Of a stretch of 64,000 bases of DNA, positions 1 through 11,392 are shown in pieces. The stretch's first letter is position 1, and every line of letters begins with the position of its first letter. The DNA lies in NCBI GenBank assembly GCA_039602395.1, contig JBCNJP010000003.1, forward strand, positions 14,405,691-14,469,690. The letters are read 5' to 3'. The notes under the pieces are model-generated. The model searched no databases, was not told the DNA's origin, and saw only the letters and a list, made by a program, of their open reading frames with translations. The translations under genes and the position numbers were made by a program. The DNA is from Deinandra increscens subsp. villosa (taxonomy: Eukaryota > Streptophyta > Magnoliopsida > Asterales > Asteraceae).

Positions 1-22
1 TTCTTTCCTGGATCCGCCACTG
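1..22. mobile_element. Terminal end of a hAT-like element (rest lies outside window)
   Basis: Bases 7-22, read on the minus strand, give CAGTGGCGGATCCAGG. This is a common terminal inverted repeat of plant hAT elements, and nearly the same string opens the hAT remnant near 56288. The body of the element would lie to the left of the window. The 8-bp target duplication cannot be checked because the other end is missing. Confidence 0.5.
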
Positions 23-1041
23 CTCATGCTCCCAGTCAATCTAAAATGTAATTAATTTGCATGAGTGCATGGGCCATTAAAAAAATCGATAAACCCATGT
101 GCATTTGCATCTCCCAGCCCCAACAATCAAAATGACAACATCACAAAATGGGTTTCAAACGGTTAATCGGTTTTTTGGCATTACCGTCGGGTCAGACCCG
201 AGACCGAACCAGAACCGTTTGAAGGGATACATGGGAACCGCGAACCGTATCTAAAGGAAAAACCGGGTCCGGTTTCTGGTTCTACCGGGTCGGTTCCAAC
301 GGGTAGGTCGGGTTTACCCGACTTAAGCTCACCCCTAGCTCTACTGAACAATATCAATCAAACCGATCTGCTCCTAATAAACCGTGCAAACAAATCTAAC
401 CTGAATGTTGAATTCACAAAATCCGGTTCCCATGATTAATAATGAGCAAGTCAAACCCGAACTTAAAAAAACACAAATCCCTATTTAGCCCGCAACCCAA
501 ACCCGATCAACGACTAAATCTCAAGGTAATGACTACTCAAACCTAATCAACGGCTCCAACCGAATTGAAATAAAATAAACGTGTGGCTCAAGGATTAAAA
601 TAACCTAATCTCGATGAAACCAACTTACGAACAAAATATAAGTTGCAAAAAAGAAAAAAATCACTTTTTATTCTTTCTCGGTGACATGCCGTGGAGAGTC
701 AACCAACTCAAAAAGAAAAAAAGGATTGCCTTCAAATTTGGTTTTATTTTGATTCAGATTCTCGATCTGGAACAGAATTAAATCCAAGCAATTTGCTTGG
801 TCAAAATAAAACCAACATTGTTCAAAATTGAACCGAAATCCATCATACCATGTACACATCTTTTTTTCTTCTTTCTTCCGACATTTCTTCCCCGAAACCT
901 TTAATAGAGAATCACAAAGCGGGGACGCATGACCGATGACATACTCTCGCTTCCGCTAGCGATCAACAACCACCGACCGACAACTACAAAAGGTTTACCA
1001 ACCAAACCTTTAACCGTGAATTGTGTCCGTGCAATCCCGAC
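23..1041. other. Intergenic, old repeat debris, no gene seen
   Basis: No coding pattern is supported here. Bases 170-335 are rich in ACCGGGT/CGGGTTTACCCGAC words and end in AGCTCACCCCTAG, which resembles a hAT-type terminus read on the minus strand, but no partner end was found. The segment ends at the CCGAC target site of the copia element. Joined across that insertion it leads to an inverted primer-binding-site motif at 10422-10433, so part of it may be the leader of an older minus-strand copia element. Confidence 0.3.
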
Positions 1042-1554
1042 TGTTGAAATATGTATTTGTTTAATTTCAATTCTCTATTTTGTAATATTTGGTTCTAACT
1101 TAGTTTATTTATTTTTCATGTGTTTGGGCTTATTTGATGTGGAGCTATGCTGGGCTGGAGCTAAAGTGATTGGGCTTGCTTGCTTTTACGCTTGTGTGTG
1201 GAGATTCAGATTAAGAGCCCACCTGGTGTAGGTTATGGGATATAAAACTTTTTTCTGCTGTTGAAGGGAAAAACCCTAATCATCTTTCAAGTCTACACTC
1301 TAAAATTGCTCTCTCCGGTTATCATTTTTTGTCTCTTCGTTGCTTCCATTGATCTGAGATGATTCAGCTTTCCGCTGAATCGATCTTGTAGTTGTGTATT
1401 GCTTCTCGTAGATCGTAGTGGTCGTAGTTGAGTCGGTGAGTTCTTGAGTTTTCTAGGGTTTCTGTTAGTTTGGGTCTAATCGGCCGTGTATGTTGTTTCA
1501 ACAGAGTTCTTGAGAGCGATCGTTTAGATCTTGTTCATATTGTTCTTTTTTACA
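1042..1554 (+). repeat. Copia 5' LTR
   Basis: Direct repeat of 9884-10396. Differences seen include two in the TTTATTTATTTTTC/TTTATATGTTTTTC segment and single changes at CACCTGG/CACCGGG, CTGCTG/CTGATG, CTACACTC/CTGCACTC and TCTGAGATG/TCTAAGATG. TG...CA ends and the 5-bp duplication fix the boundaries. Confidence 0.97.
1241..1247 (+). promoter_or_regulatory. TATA box of copia LTR
   Basis: TATAAAA lies in the middle of the 5' LTR and is repeated at 10083-10089 in the 3' LTR. Position and context fit an LTR core promoter; transcription start is not known. Confidence 0.6.
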
Positions 1555-1566
1555 TGGTATCAGAGC
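1555..1566 (+). other. Primer binding site, initiator-Met tRNA type
   Basis: TGGTATCAGAGC directly follows the 5' LTR with no spacer. It is complementary to the 3' end of plant initiator methionine tRNA, the usual primer for copia elements. Confidence 0.93.
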
Positions 1567-2279
1567 TTTGTGCTCCTGATTCCTGATCGATTCATCGCTT
1601 CAAAATTCCTAGGGTTTAGATCTGGTTCGTATTAGTGCATCCGACGCCAGTCAGAAACTCCTGGTGCGTATTTCCTTCTGTTTTGCTTCTGCTTGTTGTC
1701 ATCTTGGTCCGGTAACGTCGATCCGACTCCGCACGGTACACAAATCTGTGATCACTGGTACCGGTGGTTGTAGTTGGCTCTCCGTCACTGCGATTCGAGA
1801 GTCTCTGGTTTTTTTAGGAAGTCGTACCGGTTGCTTTAGTTGCAGATCTGAACGTAGAGGATCACTATACCAGATCGGAAACCAGGTGAAGAAGTTCGTG
1901 GTGGATCTGTGTGCTGGTCGCCTTTGTCACAACCCTAAGTGAAGGTTGTGAATAAGCGATCCCGGAAACCCTAACTTGGGGTATTTTGGGTGAGATCGTT
2001 CCTTATTTTTTTACTGATATTCTTGTCTGGTGTAGTGTAAATACAGTGCAGGACTGTTGATACCTGTTGTATGCTGTATCAGGGCGGTCAATCCTGATCT
2101 TGTGTGACTGTGTTGCTCATTTTTCTGTTCTGTTGTGCATCATTTGCCTGCTTGACTTGTGTGTTTTGCATTATCTCTTGTTTAGACCTACTTCTGCTTG
2201 TAAATTGGTGGAACACTTGTTCTGAGTTTGTGATTCTTCTTGTGCGTGTGTTCATATTTTGTGTGTTTGAGTGGTAGCC
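1567..2279 (+). other. Copia untranslated leader
   Basis: About 710 bases between the primer site and the gag start codon, with no supported open frame. It is T-rich and unusually long for a copia leader, but nothing else was recognised in it. Confidence 0.6.
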
Positions 2280-4371
2280 ATGGGTGATAATAATCCTTTT
2301 GCTACCCTGGTTAGCAAGATTGATGCTGGTGATCCTCTGTACTTACATCCTAGTGACTCTAGTGTGTTGACTATTATTAATATTAAACTAAAAGGGACAG
2401 AGAATTATAGGGTATGGGCTAACGCTATGAAACTGGCTTTAAAAGTAAAGAACAAAATATGGTTTTATTGATGGTACTTGTACTCCTGATGAGGATGATG
2501 AGGTTTTGATAAATCAATGGGACAGATGTAACTCTGTAGTTCTAACTTGGTTGTTGAATTCTGTGTGTGATGACTTGTATATGGGTCAAGTGTATTCTAG
2601 TTTAGCCTCAGATGTGTGGAAGGAGTTAAAGGACACTTATGATAAAGTTGATGGCTCTGTGGTCTTCAACTTATATCAGAAGATTAACTCCTTCACTCAA
2701 AATGATATGAGTGTGTCTGATTATTATCATAAGTTGAATGTTATGTGGAAAGATATGGACCAGATCTTGCAACTTCCTATGTGCACATGTGAGGCTTCAA
2801 AACAGTTTAATGACTTTACTAGGTTAATAAAATTGATGCAATTTTTAATGGGCCTGGACAACAGTTACCAGTCTGTGAGGTCAAATTTACTTATCAAGGA
2901 TGAATTACCAACTGTTAAAGAAGCATTTGCTATAATTTCAAGAGAGGAGTCTCACAAGAATTCTGATTCTCTCAAGACCCCGTCTCAGGATGTAGGTTTT
3001 AATTCAAAATCTGGACAAACTTTTGATTCAAAAAGGAAATTTGCCAAAAATCAAAGTTCATCCTTGAAGTGTACTCACTGTAACAAGACTAGTCACTCTG
3101 TTGACAAGTGTTTTGAAATAATAGGTTACCCACCTTAGATGAAGCCTAGATCCAATTCTGAAAAAAAATCTATGTCTAATAACTGTTTTGCTTCTGATTC
3201 ATGTGAGGGAAATAAAAACATCACTACTGGGAATTTAACGCCTGAACAGTTTTCAAAACTTTTGAGTCTCCTTAATGATAAAACTGGGGATGCTGGTCAG
3301 TGTTCACACTCTGCTGGTATGTATAATAACAATATGCATCACACTAGTTATGGGTCACATACATATGTTTTTAATAGTTCTCAAAGTATGCTTAATAACA
3401 AATGGATTATTGACTCTAGGGCTAATCAACACATGGTTATGTCAGACAATGACATAATCAATCCTGTTGATGTTTCTGACCTAAATATGAAAGTAAAAGA
3501 TCCAAATGGAACAAGTGCTTTAGTAACTAAAATTGGAAATTTCAAGTTACATGATAAAGTAATGTTGTCTGATGTGTTTGTTGTCCCTGACTACTATGTT
3601 AATTTACTATCTGTCTACAAATTGGCTAAGGATACCAAGTTGTCTGTGTGCTTTGATGAGAATTCATGTAATATTCAGGATTCTCTCACAAGGAAAGTCC
3701 TGGTGACTGGTAGACAACTTGATGGCCTGTATTTCTGTAATAATTCTTCTGGTTTACCTCATATTGCCTCTGCTGGTGTGAACTCTCTGTGGCATGCTAG
3801 GTTAGGTCATCCTTCTGAAGTAGTGTTAAATATTTTGAAACCTGTTTTAAAGCTTAAGTCTGATGACCCTGGTTTTGTGTGTGAAACTTGCCACAAGGCC
3901 AAGCAACACAGAGAACCTTTTCCCTTGAGTGACCATAAAACTACTAATATAGGTGAATTAATCCATCTTGATGTTTGGGGACCCTATAGGATTGCTAGTA
4001 AGGAGGGGTTCAAATATTTTTTAACCATAGTTGATGATTACTCAAGGGTTGTTTGGGTATATCTCATGAAGAGTAAAAGTGAAGTTTTTTTAAATGTTCA
4101 AAATTTTGTTATGTTAATTAAAACCCAGTTTCACAAAAGCATTAAGGTCTTGAGAAGTGATAATGGAACTGAGTTTGTAAATAATCAAATGATTGTTTTT
4201 TGTAATAAATTGGGAATTCTTCATCAAACATCATGTAGTTATACCCCTCAGCAGAATGGAATTGCTGAGCGAAAACACAGACACTTATTGAATGTTGCTA
4301 GATCTCTTTTGTTTCAGGGAGGGGTTCCTTTGCGTTTTTTGTCAGAATGTGTGTTGACTGCTGTCTATTTG
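2280..4371 (+). pseudogene. Copia gag, protease and integrase (broken, 5' part of polyprotein)
   Basis: The ATG at 2280 starts a copia-type gag (Retrotran_gag_3-like, with the DPLYLHPSD motif). A one-base frameshift near 2450-2460 ends the first frame at 2471. The main frame resumes and reaches a CCHC zinc knuckle (CTHCNKTSHSVDKC, 3070-3110), then a TAG stop at 3136-3138. Past it the same frame holds the protease, whose usual DSG active-site triplet reads DSR (about 3411-3422). It continues with an HHCC zinc domain (HARLGHPS to CETCHKAK) and the integrase core with its D, D and E residues in HLDVWGP, RSDNGTEF and NGIAERKH. The frame is cut at 4371 by the hAT insertion inside a TAVYL motif. 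The product would assemble virus-like particles, cleave itself and insert cDNA. This copy cannot. Confidence 0.93.
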
Positions 4372-5628
4372 CAGGGCCGGTCCTGAGAATTTGGATGCTC
4401 AGGGCGCGAGTCGAAAAATTGCCCCTTATTAAAAACTTTAAATAGTACAACACAAAGTTTTAAGGGTTTGGAACCTAGTCAAGCTAGGCGGCTCATCCCC
4501 ACGCCGATTTTATTAACTAAATAAAAAGTCTTGTTGTTTTTTCCTTTTTCTATTTTGGGCACCAGATGGTTGTACACGATGGGACATGATATCAATGACA
4601 AAAATATATTTAAAAGTAGAATAAATGGAACAATATCACCTGATGAGTGATGAGTGACTAGAAGCAGAGATGAACGTCGATCGGCTGGAGACTGGAGTCT
4701 GGAGATCGCCGTTCGCAAATCGCAATTGATGATCGACAAACTGGAAGCAAATTGCCCTTTGATGATCGAACATTAATTTCTGTAACTAATATATAGTATT
4801 TTGTTTACGAAAATTAATTTCTGTAACTAATATATAGAAATCGTTCTACACATACAAATCTTAAGATTAAATAAGATGATAAAAACATAATATAAAAATA
4901 AAATATAAAATATAAAATAAAGTATATAATAAGCAAAACTAAATAAAATGGCATAGTACATAACCTAAATTATATGAAAAAAACATAAATATAAAATAAA
5001 GAACATAGCCTAAATAGTTTATAATCAAGAGACTAATTTCATTCATAATCACATTTATAATTATTTCATAAATAATCCTAACGATATATATAAAGAAAAT
5101 CTTCAAAATACATATACATACCAATATGATAAAAATGATAATAAATATAGAAATTAAAACAATTTACAAATTATTCATTTAAAAAGAGATGCAAACATGA
5201 TGGTAGAAGTAGAATATGTGGGTAAATGCATCATATACATATAGGTGTTCTTTTCCAGTAAAAGTTAGAATCTATGTACTTTAGTGATTAAAATATTATT
5301 TTCCTTCTTAAACCCAAGAATACTCCTGCCACATCTTTCATCTTCTTCCCCTCTTCATTTTCAGAGAAACAACTCCACCACAGTCCTCATCTGACGAACT
5401 AGAACACAATGAACAAGTTCACATTTTGTTTTTTTAGCTTTAAACACTAATGAGAGACCATCTAGAGGGTTAACGTTAAAAATCCCCACTGTCTGGTACT
5501 CAGTTGAGCAGAAAATTTCCGGCGACCACAATTACATTAAAACGTAATTAGACCCTCCTAGCTGCTGCCCCTTCCAGTTTGATGCCCTGGGCTGGAGCCC
5601 AGCTGGCCCAGGCCCAGGGCCGGCCCTG
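4372..5628. mobile_element. Non-autonomous hAT element nested in copia integrase/RT linker
   Basis: The element begins CAGGGCCGGTCCTG and ends CAGGGCCGGCCCTG, giving 14-bp terminal inverted repeats with one mismatch. It is flanked by a perfect 8-bp duplication TCTATTTG (4364-4371 and 5629-5636), diagnostic for hAT. The 1,257 bp contain no transposase and are AT-rich in the middle (4780-5330). GC-rich subterminal stretches repeat GGGCC/GGCCC words. Confidence 0.95.
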
Positions 5629-6956
5629 TCTATTTGATTAACAGGATTCCTTCATCTGTTTTAAATGGAAGATCACCTTATGAGTTAATTCATGGTTTTA
5701 AACCCTCTTTACATCATTTAAGAACTTTTGGGTGTTTGGCTTTCTCAACTGTTTTGAACAATAATGATAAGTTTGCTAGTCATTCTGAAAAATGTGTTTT
5801 TATTGGGTATTCCAATTATAAAAAGGGGTATAAGCTGTGGAGTCTGGATAGGAAAGTTATTCTGTTTTCCAGGGATGTCAAGTTTTATGAAGTTGTTTTT
5901 CCGTTTAAAGAAAATAATACTTTAGTGTCTGATGAGACAATTGGTTCTGAAACACAGCTTAATACTCTTAATTTTTTTGATTTTTTTGACTTACCATCAC
6001 CCACTAGTTTTGAAAATGATGTTACTCCCAATGATGATTTGAGGGTTGATACAAACAGAAGTCCCTCACATGGGACACTACCATCTCGGGGCAGTATAAC
6101 TACTGAGAGTAAGGCTGATTCCAGTAGTAAGTCTGCTGAGAGGAGGGTTGAGTCACCTAACAGGGTTAATACTAAGGATTCTTCTGTTCCTGGTAGCTCT
6201 GACGTGTCACATTCTCCTATCAGTTCTATTATTCCTGCTAGTGCTCAGCAACCTGGCAACTTTACTACACCTTCTAGTGGGTCTCAGCAACCCAGTAGTT
6301 CTATTGCTCCTGAAGGCAGGGTAGTGGGTGTTAGAGGGCTACATGATAGAAATGTTATTTCTGAGGGAGGAACTGAGGGTTTAGATAAAAATGTGTCAAC
6401 TCTTAGGAGGTCTACCAGAAATATAGCATTTCCTAGAAAACTAAATGATTTTGTTGTGGAGGGTAAGGTAAAATATGGATTGGAAAAAGTTGTAAACTAT
6501 TCTCATCTGTCTGAGGGTAATTTTTGTTTTGTAACTGGTTTAAATAAAAGTAGTGAACCAAAGAATTATATTGAAGCTATGACTGATAGAAACTGGGTAT
6601 CGGCAATGAATGAAGAGATTGAAGCTCTTCATAGAAATGACACCTGGGATTTGGTTCCATTACCTGTAGGTAGAAAGCCAATTGGTTGTAAATGGACTTA
6701 TAAATTGAAATACAAATCCTCAGGTGAGATTGATAGATACAAAGCCAGATTAGTGGCCAAAGGGTTTAGTCAAAGAGAGGGTCTAGATTTTGATGAAACT
6801 TTTTCACCTGTTGTTAAAATGGTTACTGTGAGATGTGTTTTGTCTTTAGCTGTAAAACATAATTGGAGTTTGTTTCAGCTAGATGTCAATAATGTTTCAG
6901 TTAGATGTCAATAATGCTTTCCTATATGTCAATAATGTTTACCTGATGGTTTTTAT
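5629..6956 (+). pseudogene. Copia integrase C-terminus and N-terminal half of reverse transcriptase
   Basis: The polyprotein continues after the hAT insertion with the copia integrase tail (NGRSPYELIHG, LRTFGCLAF). A long serine/proline-rich linker follows (about 5940-6330). Reverse transcriptase begins near 6596 with WVSAMNEEIEALHRNDTW and continues through YKARLVAKGF and DETFSPVVKM. At about 6888-6960 a local duplication of the TTTCAGCTAGATGTCAATAATG segment brings a stop at 6912-6914. The frame then runs into a solo LTR. Comparison with other copia elements shows that the catalytic half of the enzyme lies beyond that LTR, from 8723. Confidence 0.92.
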
Positions 6957-8722
6957 TGATACATAGCATCTTGTATATAATTTAAATAAACAAATTCCCT
7001 CATTTAAATGCTTTTTAAATATGAAAATATCAAATTTTGTGCTTAATTGATTAATATATGAATTTTAGAGTGTTTGATAGTTTGTTGGTGAATATTTGAT
7101 AGTTATATAAATTTCGTATTTAATTTGGGTTTTAGTTGAGAATTATTAAATTGTGATTTTTATTGTGTTTCTAAATCTGAATTTTAGGTGTTTGGTGGAT
7201 CCATGATGAATTTAGAAGAAAACTGTAATTTACGGAAGTGGAATCGGAGTTCATATGCGAAAGTTATTAAAGAAAAAAGAAAAAAAATAATAATAATAAC
7301 AAGTGTAGCAGCAGCCCAGTCTAGTCCTTGTTAATTCTCGGCCCAACAAGCGAAGCCCAGCAGGTCCAGCCCAGCACCAGCAGCCCCGGCCCAGTCCTGC
7401 GCAGCCCACAGCCCAGCGCTTAATAAAGAATAAATGGAGGACACAAGTATCGAACCTGTGACCTCCTGATTCACAGGCGAGGATCCTAGCCACCAATCCA
7501 GAGAGTCATTTTGTTTTAGTTTTGGCCTGCAAATCTTTTATTCGCTTCTGCGCCAGGCCCAATTAAACCAGAAACCCACCTGATGCTCACTGTACGCGAC
7601 CAGACCTTATTTTTTCGCTATAAAAGCATCTCAGCCACCGTTTTCTTGAAAAAAACACCCCTAAAACCCTAGAAAAACCCCCCATTAACATCTGGAAACA
7701 TCAAGGAAGGATTGGGGATCAAGATCAAAGCTTTTTGGGTCAAAATTTGAAGATTTTTAAAGGCTTTTGGTTTGTATCTTCATCTAGTTCTAGCTTTTCA
7801 TCTTTTTAAATCTTTTCTTTTGATCATGAATGTTACAAAGATTGGATTTTTATTGTTGTTTAGCATGATTCTAGATTGATCCATCTTTGGATCACCTAGA
7901 TTAGATGAATCTAGACTTGCTTTGATCATTTCGGTTTGACTTTGACTATGATATTGTGATTATTGCTTTGATGATGGTTTTTAAATGTTTGTGATGATAT
8001 TATTTGCTGTTTTGGTTCCTATTATCATTGAATCATGTGGATAATTGTCATGCTAGGTAGAACTACCTTAGTTAATTGCTTTATCCATTGTTGACCCGTT
8101 TGACTGTTATTAGTCAAAGGTTTAATGCTTGCTAGGAGACCTCCTTCTTGATTGTTCATTGATGATTGGGGGCTGATTTAGTAAATTTCTCTATGAGATA
8201 GGTTTGAACGAATCGTTTCATAGACTAGGAGCTAGCTTTGCATTGTTTAATAGGATAGTTTGCTTGTGAACATAAGACTCGAACCTATTTATCCGTGCTT
8301 CATTTAGGATTTCCGGATTATTCGGGATGTGCCTATAGTCCTAGGTAGTCCAGTTTTCCATATTAGAAGATAGTGTTCATGGTATTAGTCGTTCGAGGGT
8401 CCAAGCGAGTCTAGAGGAGTCGAGTCTAGGTGATGCATTCCCTTCTCTGGTTTTCCATCTTGTTACCCGGTTTTTAGCTGTTTTTGTCGGTTTTAGTTAT
8501 TTAGCTTAGATTTCAGTCTAGTTCACCATTTTCATTTCATCGGTTAGATATTAGCAAAGATCCAGTATCGGGAGTCTGTCATCGCGTCCACGGATTGATA
8601 TCCGGTTCTTACCAATACTATACTGCATGCGACGGGTTCACTGCCCTGGTGTGTAGTTTGGTCACTTGGTGATTACCATTTAAAACTTGACCTGATTTTC
8701 ATAGTACACAAACGACACATCA
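6957..8722 (+). mobile_element. Solo LTR (1,766 bp) nested in copia reverse transcriptase
   Basis: The segment starts TGATACATAG, ends CGACACATCA and is flanked by the 5-bp duplication TTTAT (6952-6956, 8723-8727). It has no coding capacity. A TATAAAAG box lies at 7619-7626. A second copy of the same family, 1,939 bp with its own duplication, lies at 61276-63214 and shares both ends. A single long sequence with TG...CA ends and a 5-bp duplication is best explained as a solo LTR left by recombination between the two LTRs of a larger element. The parental family is not identified; LTRs this long suggest Ty3/gypsy. Confidence 0.88.
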
Positions 8723-9876
8723 TTTATTCTAAAACTGATTCTAGAGTGTGTAAACTAAAGAAATCTCTTTATGGTTTAAAACAAGCTCCCCGAATGTGGA
8801 ATGAAAAATTGGTTGGAGTTCTTTTAGAACTTGGATTTGTTCAAAGCTTGTGTGACACCTCTATGTTTACTAAGTGTTCTGATACTTGTTTTATTGTCCT
8901 GTTGGTATATGTGGATGATATCATTATAACAGGAAATAATGAAAAAGAAATTCAGAATGTGAAATCTTCTTTGAAATCCAGATTTCGTATTAAAGATTTA
9001 GGAATTCTTAAGTTTTTTCTTGGAATTGAAGTTGTTCAAAATAATGATGGTTTGTGTTTAACACAAAGGAAGTACTGTTTGGATCTTTTGGCTGAATTTG
9101 GTCTTACTGGTTGTAAGCCTGTTGGTTGTCCCATAGAATAGAACTTTGTTTTAACCTCCAAGACTAATTGTGATCAAACTGTATTGGAAAACATCACAGT
9201 ATATCAAAAACTTGTTGGTAAATTGATTTACTTGACACACACAAGACCTGATATATCATATGCTGTTCATTTTTTGAGCCAGTTTTTGCATAAGCCCACA
9301 GGAACACATTTTAAAATAGCCTTAAGGTTGTTGAGATATTTAAAAAATGCACCTGGCAAAGGTATCCTTATTAAAAGGGATTCTGATTTTACCTTAAAAG
9401 CTTATGCTGATTCTGATTGGGCCAAATGTGTGGTGTCTAGAAAGTCTACTACTGGTTTTTGTGTTCAGTTTGGGGGTTCCTTGGTGTCTTGGAAAAGCAA
9501 AAAGCAGTCTACCATCTCTAGATCTACTGCTGAGGCAGAATTCAGATCGATGTGTGCTGCTACATGTGAAGTTATGTGGATCTTAAATTTGCTTAAAGAG
9601 TTGCAAATCAGAGTTCAGACTCCAGTATTGTTGTTTTGTGATAACACTGCAGCTATATCAATAGAATCGAATCCTGTGTTTCACGAGCGTACTAAACATT
9701 TTGAAGTGGATTTGTTTTTCCTGCGAGAACAAACTGTTAAAGGTGTTATTGAACCTGTGGGGATTGAGTCAGCAAGGCAACTTGCTGATGTGTTCACTAA
9801 GGGGCTGTCAATTGCTGCTCATAACTTGATGTGTGCTCGGTTGGGCATGTATGATCCATTCCAAATATCGAATTGA
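8723..9876 (+). pseudogene. Copia reverse transcriptase C-half and RNase H
   Basis: The frame from 8746 contains KSLYGLKQAPRMW and the catalytic YVDD box (about 8907-8918), then the DLGILKFFLGIE connection motif. A TAG stop at 9139-9141 interrupts it, and the same frame continues. RNase H follows with YADSDWA, the STAEAEF block and the terminal TKHFEVDLFFLRE and LADVFTKGL motifs, and ends at 9876. The 3' LTR starts eight bases later, after a purine tract. The stop sits at a position compatible with a C-to-T change in a CAG codon. Confidence 0.93.
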
Positions 9877-9883
9877 GAAGGGG

Positions 9884-10396
9884 TGTTGAAATATGTATTT
9901 GTTTAATTTCAATTCTCTATTTTGTAATATTTGGTTCTAACTTAGTTTATATGTTTTTCATGTGTTTGGGCTTATTTGATGTGGAGCTATGCTGGGCTGG
10001 AGCTAAAGTGATTGGGCTTGCTTGCTTTTACGCTTGTGTGTGGAGATTCAGATTAAGAGCCCACCGGGTGTAGGTTATGGGATATAAAACTTTTTTCTGA
10101 TGTTGAAGGGAAAAACCCTAATCATCTTTCAAGTCTGCACTCTAAAATTGCTCTCTCCGGTTATCATTTTTTGTCTCTTCGTTGCTTCCATTGATCTAAG
10201 ATGATTCAGCTTTCCGCTGAATCGATCTTGTAGTTGTGTATTGCTTCTCGTAGATCGTAGTGGTCGTAGTTGAGTCGGTGAGTTCTTGAGTTTTCTAGGG
10301 TTTCTGTTAGTTTGGGTCTAATCGGCCGTGTATGTTGTTTCAACAGAGTTCTTGAGAGCGATCGTTTAGATCTTGTTCATATTGTTCTTTTTTACA
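9884..10396 (+). repeat. Copia 3' LTR
   Basis: Direct repeat of 1042-1554, preceded by the polypurine tract GAGAAGGGG (9875-9883) and followed by the CCGAC duplication. Confidence 0.97.
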
Positions 10397-10421
10397 CCGA
10401 CCATGTGTTAAACGAGCCGTA

Positions 10422-10591
10422 GCTCTGATACCAATTGTATTAGACATTATATTATTATTAATTGTATTAGGGTTATTAGTATGAGCCCACGGGCCCGGTT
10501 AGGTTTCTAGGGTTCCTTATGAACTCTATATATTGTAAACCTAATCTTCATTAATATTTATCGAGTTAATTCAGTATTTTATATTCTTACA
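10422..10591 (+). repeat. Short copia-type LTR remnant with primer motifs on both sides
   Basis: A 156-bp LTR-like segment (10436-10591) begins TGTATTAG, carries CTCTATATATTG as a possible TATA box, and ends TTCTTACA. It is followed by TGATATCAC, a decayed tRNA-Met primer site in plus orientation. Immediately to its left, 10422-10433 is GCTCTGATACCA, the same primer motif in inverted orientation. A second copy of the LTR end, TATCGAGTTAATTCAGTATT to TACA, lies at 11051-11083, so this may be an internally deleted element. Confidence 0.6.
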
Positions 10592-11360
10592 TGATATCAC
10601 ATTCTTAACGATCCAAATCCTAGTCGTCCTCACCGTATTCAAACCCTAGACAGGGCGGTGTGCTGCCACGCCGCCGCCCTGTTCCCACTTAGTTTCTACG
10701 TTTGTTTCTTTTCTTTTTTTCACTCAGTTTTATTTCAAGATTCCGGTCTCCGCCTTAACAACCAACCATCGACCCTCACTTTGTTTTCTTTTTTGATGCC
10801 AAAATTAATTGCTCATTGTTATTGTTGTAGACAACATGAATTTGCCGGCCATTGCCGTTTTCGGTTCGTCTTCCTTTATTCAACCATGCTATAAATAAAT
10901 AAATAATCAATGCATTATTTTGATTTTTTTCACTTTTGCGTGCAAGTTGCAACTTAAATTCTCAATTCAAATCGTGGAAACTATATTTTGATTTTTTTTA
11001 TTTATTTCTTTTCTTCGGAGCGTCTATTTCAGCCTTCATGCCCTCCAAGTTATCGAGTTAATTCAGTATTCAATTATCTTACAAATTGTTAGGATTCAAG
11101 TGGCACAACGGAATCACACACATAATGCACACACGATAAACATGCGGTAACGAGAAAACAAACATGACAAACGACACAAGAATTATAACATGGTTCGGTC
11201 CCAGTGGGGGACCTACATCTACGTGCTGCAACTAGCTTGTTTCATTAGGCAAACCGTAAAGATTACAAAAATAATATTGGATATTAATAATAACGAGATT
11301 AGGTTAACCAACTAATGGGGCAAAACGAGCCCATTAATAATGAACCAGCCAACAGTTTTT

Positions 11361-11392
<32 letters not shown>

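Larger units (their letters stand above)
1042..10396 (+). mobile_element. Ty1/copia LTR retrotransposon, complete ends, broken coding, two nested insertions
   Basis: Both LTRs are 513 bp (1042-1554 and 9884-10396). They begin TGTTGAAA, end TTTTTACA and are flanked by the same 5-bp duplication CCGAC (1037-1041, 10397-10401). I count about six mismatches between the LTRs by eye, so the insertion is recent. A TGGTATCAGAGC primer site follows the 5' LTR and a GAGAAGGGG purine tract precedes the 3' LTR. Domain order is gag, protease, integrase, reverse transcriptase, RNase H, which defines copia. The copy is dead: gag has a frameshift and a stop, the protease motif is changed, a hAT element (4372-5628) and a solo LTR (6957-8722) split pol, and another stop lies before RNase H. 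Confidence 0.97.

Noticed and set aside
668..859. Minus-strand 63-codon frame
   Set aside because: No recognisable motif, no splice or promoter context, low-complexity surroundings.
929..1231. Open frame of 100 codons
   Set aside because: It runs from old flank into the copia LTR, and the LTR part recurs at 9873-10073 in the 3' LTR. It is LTR sequence, not a gene.
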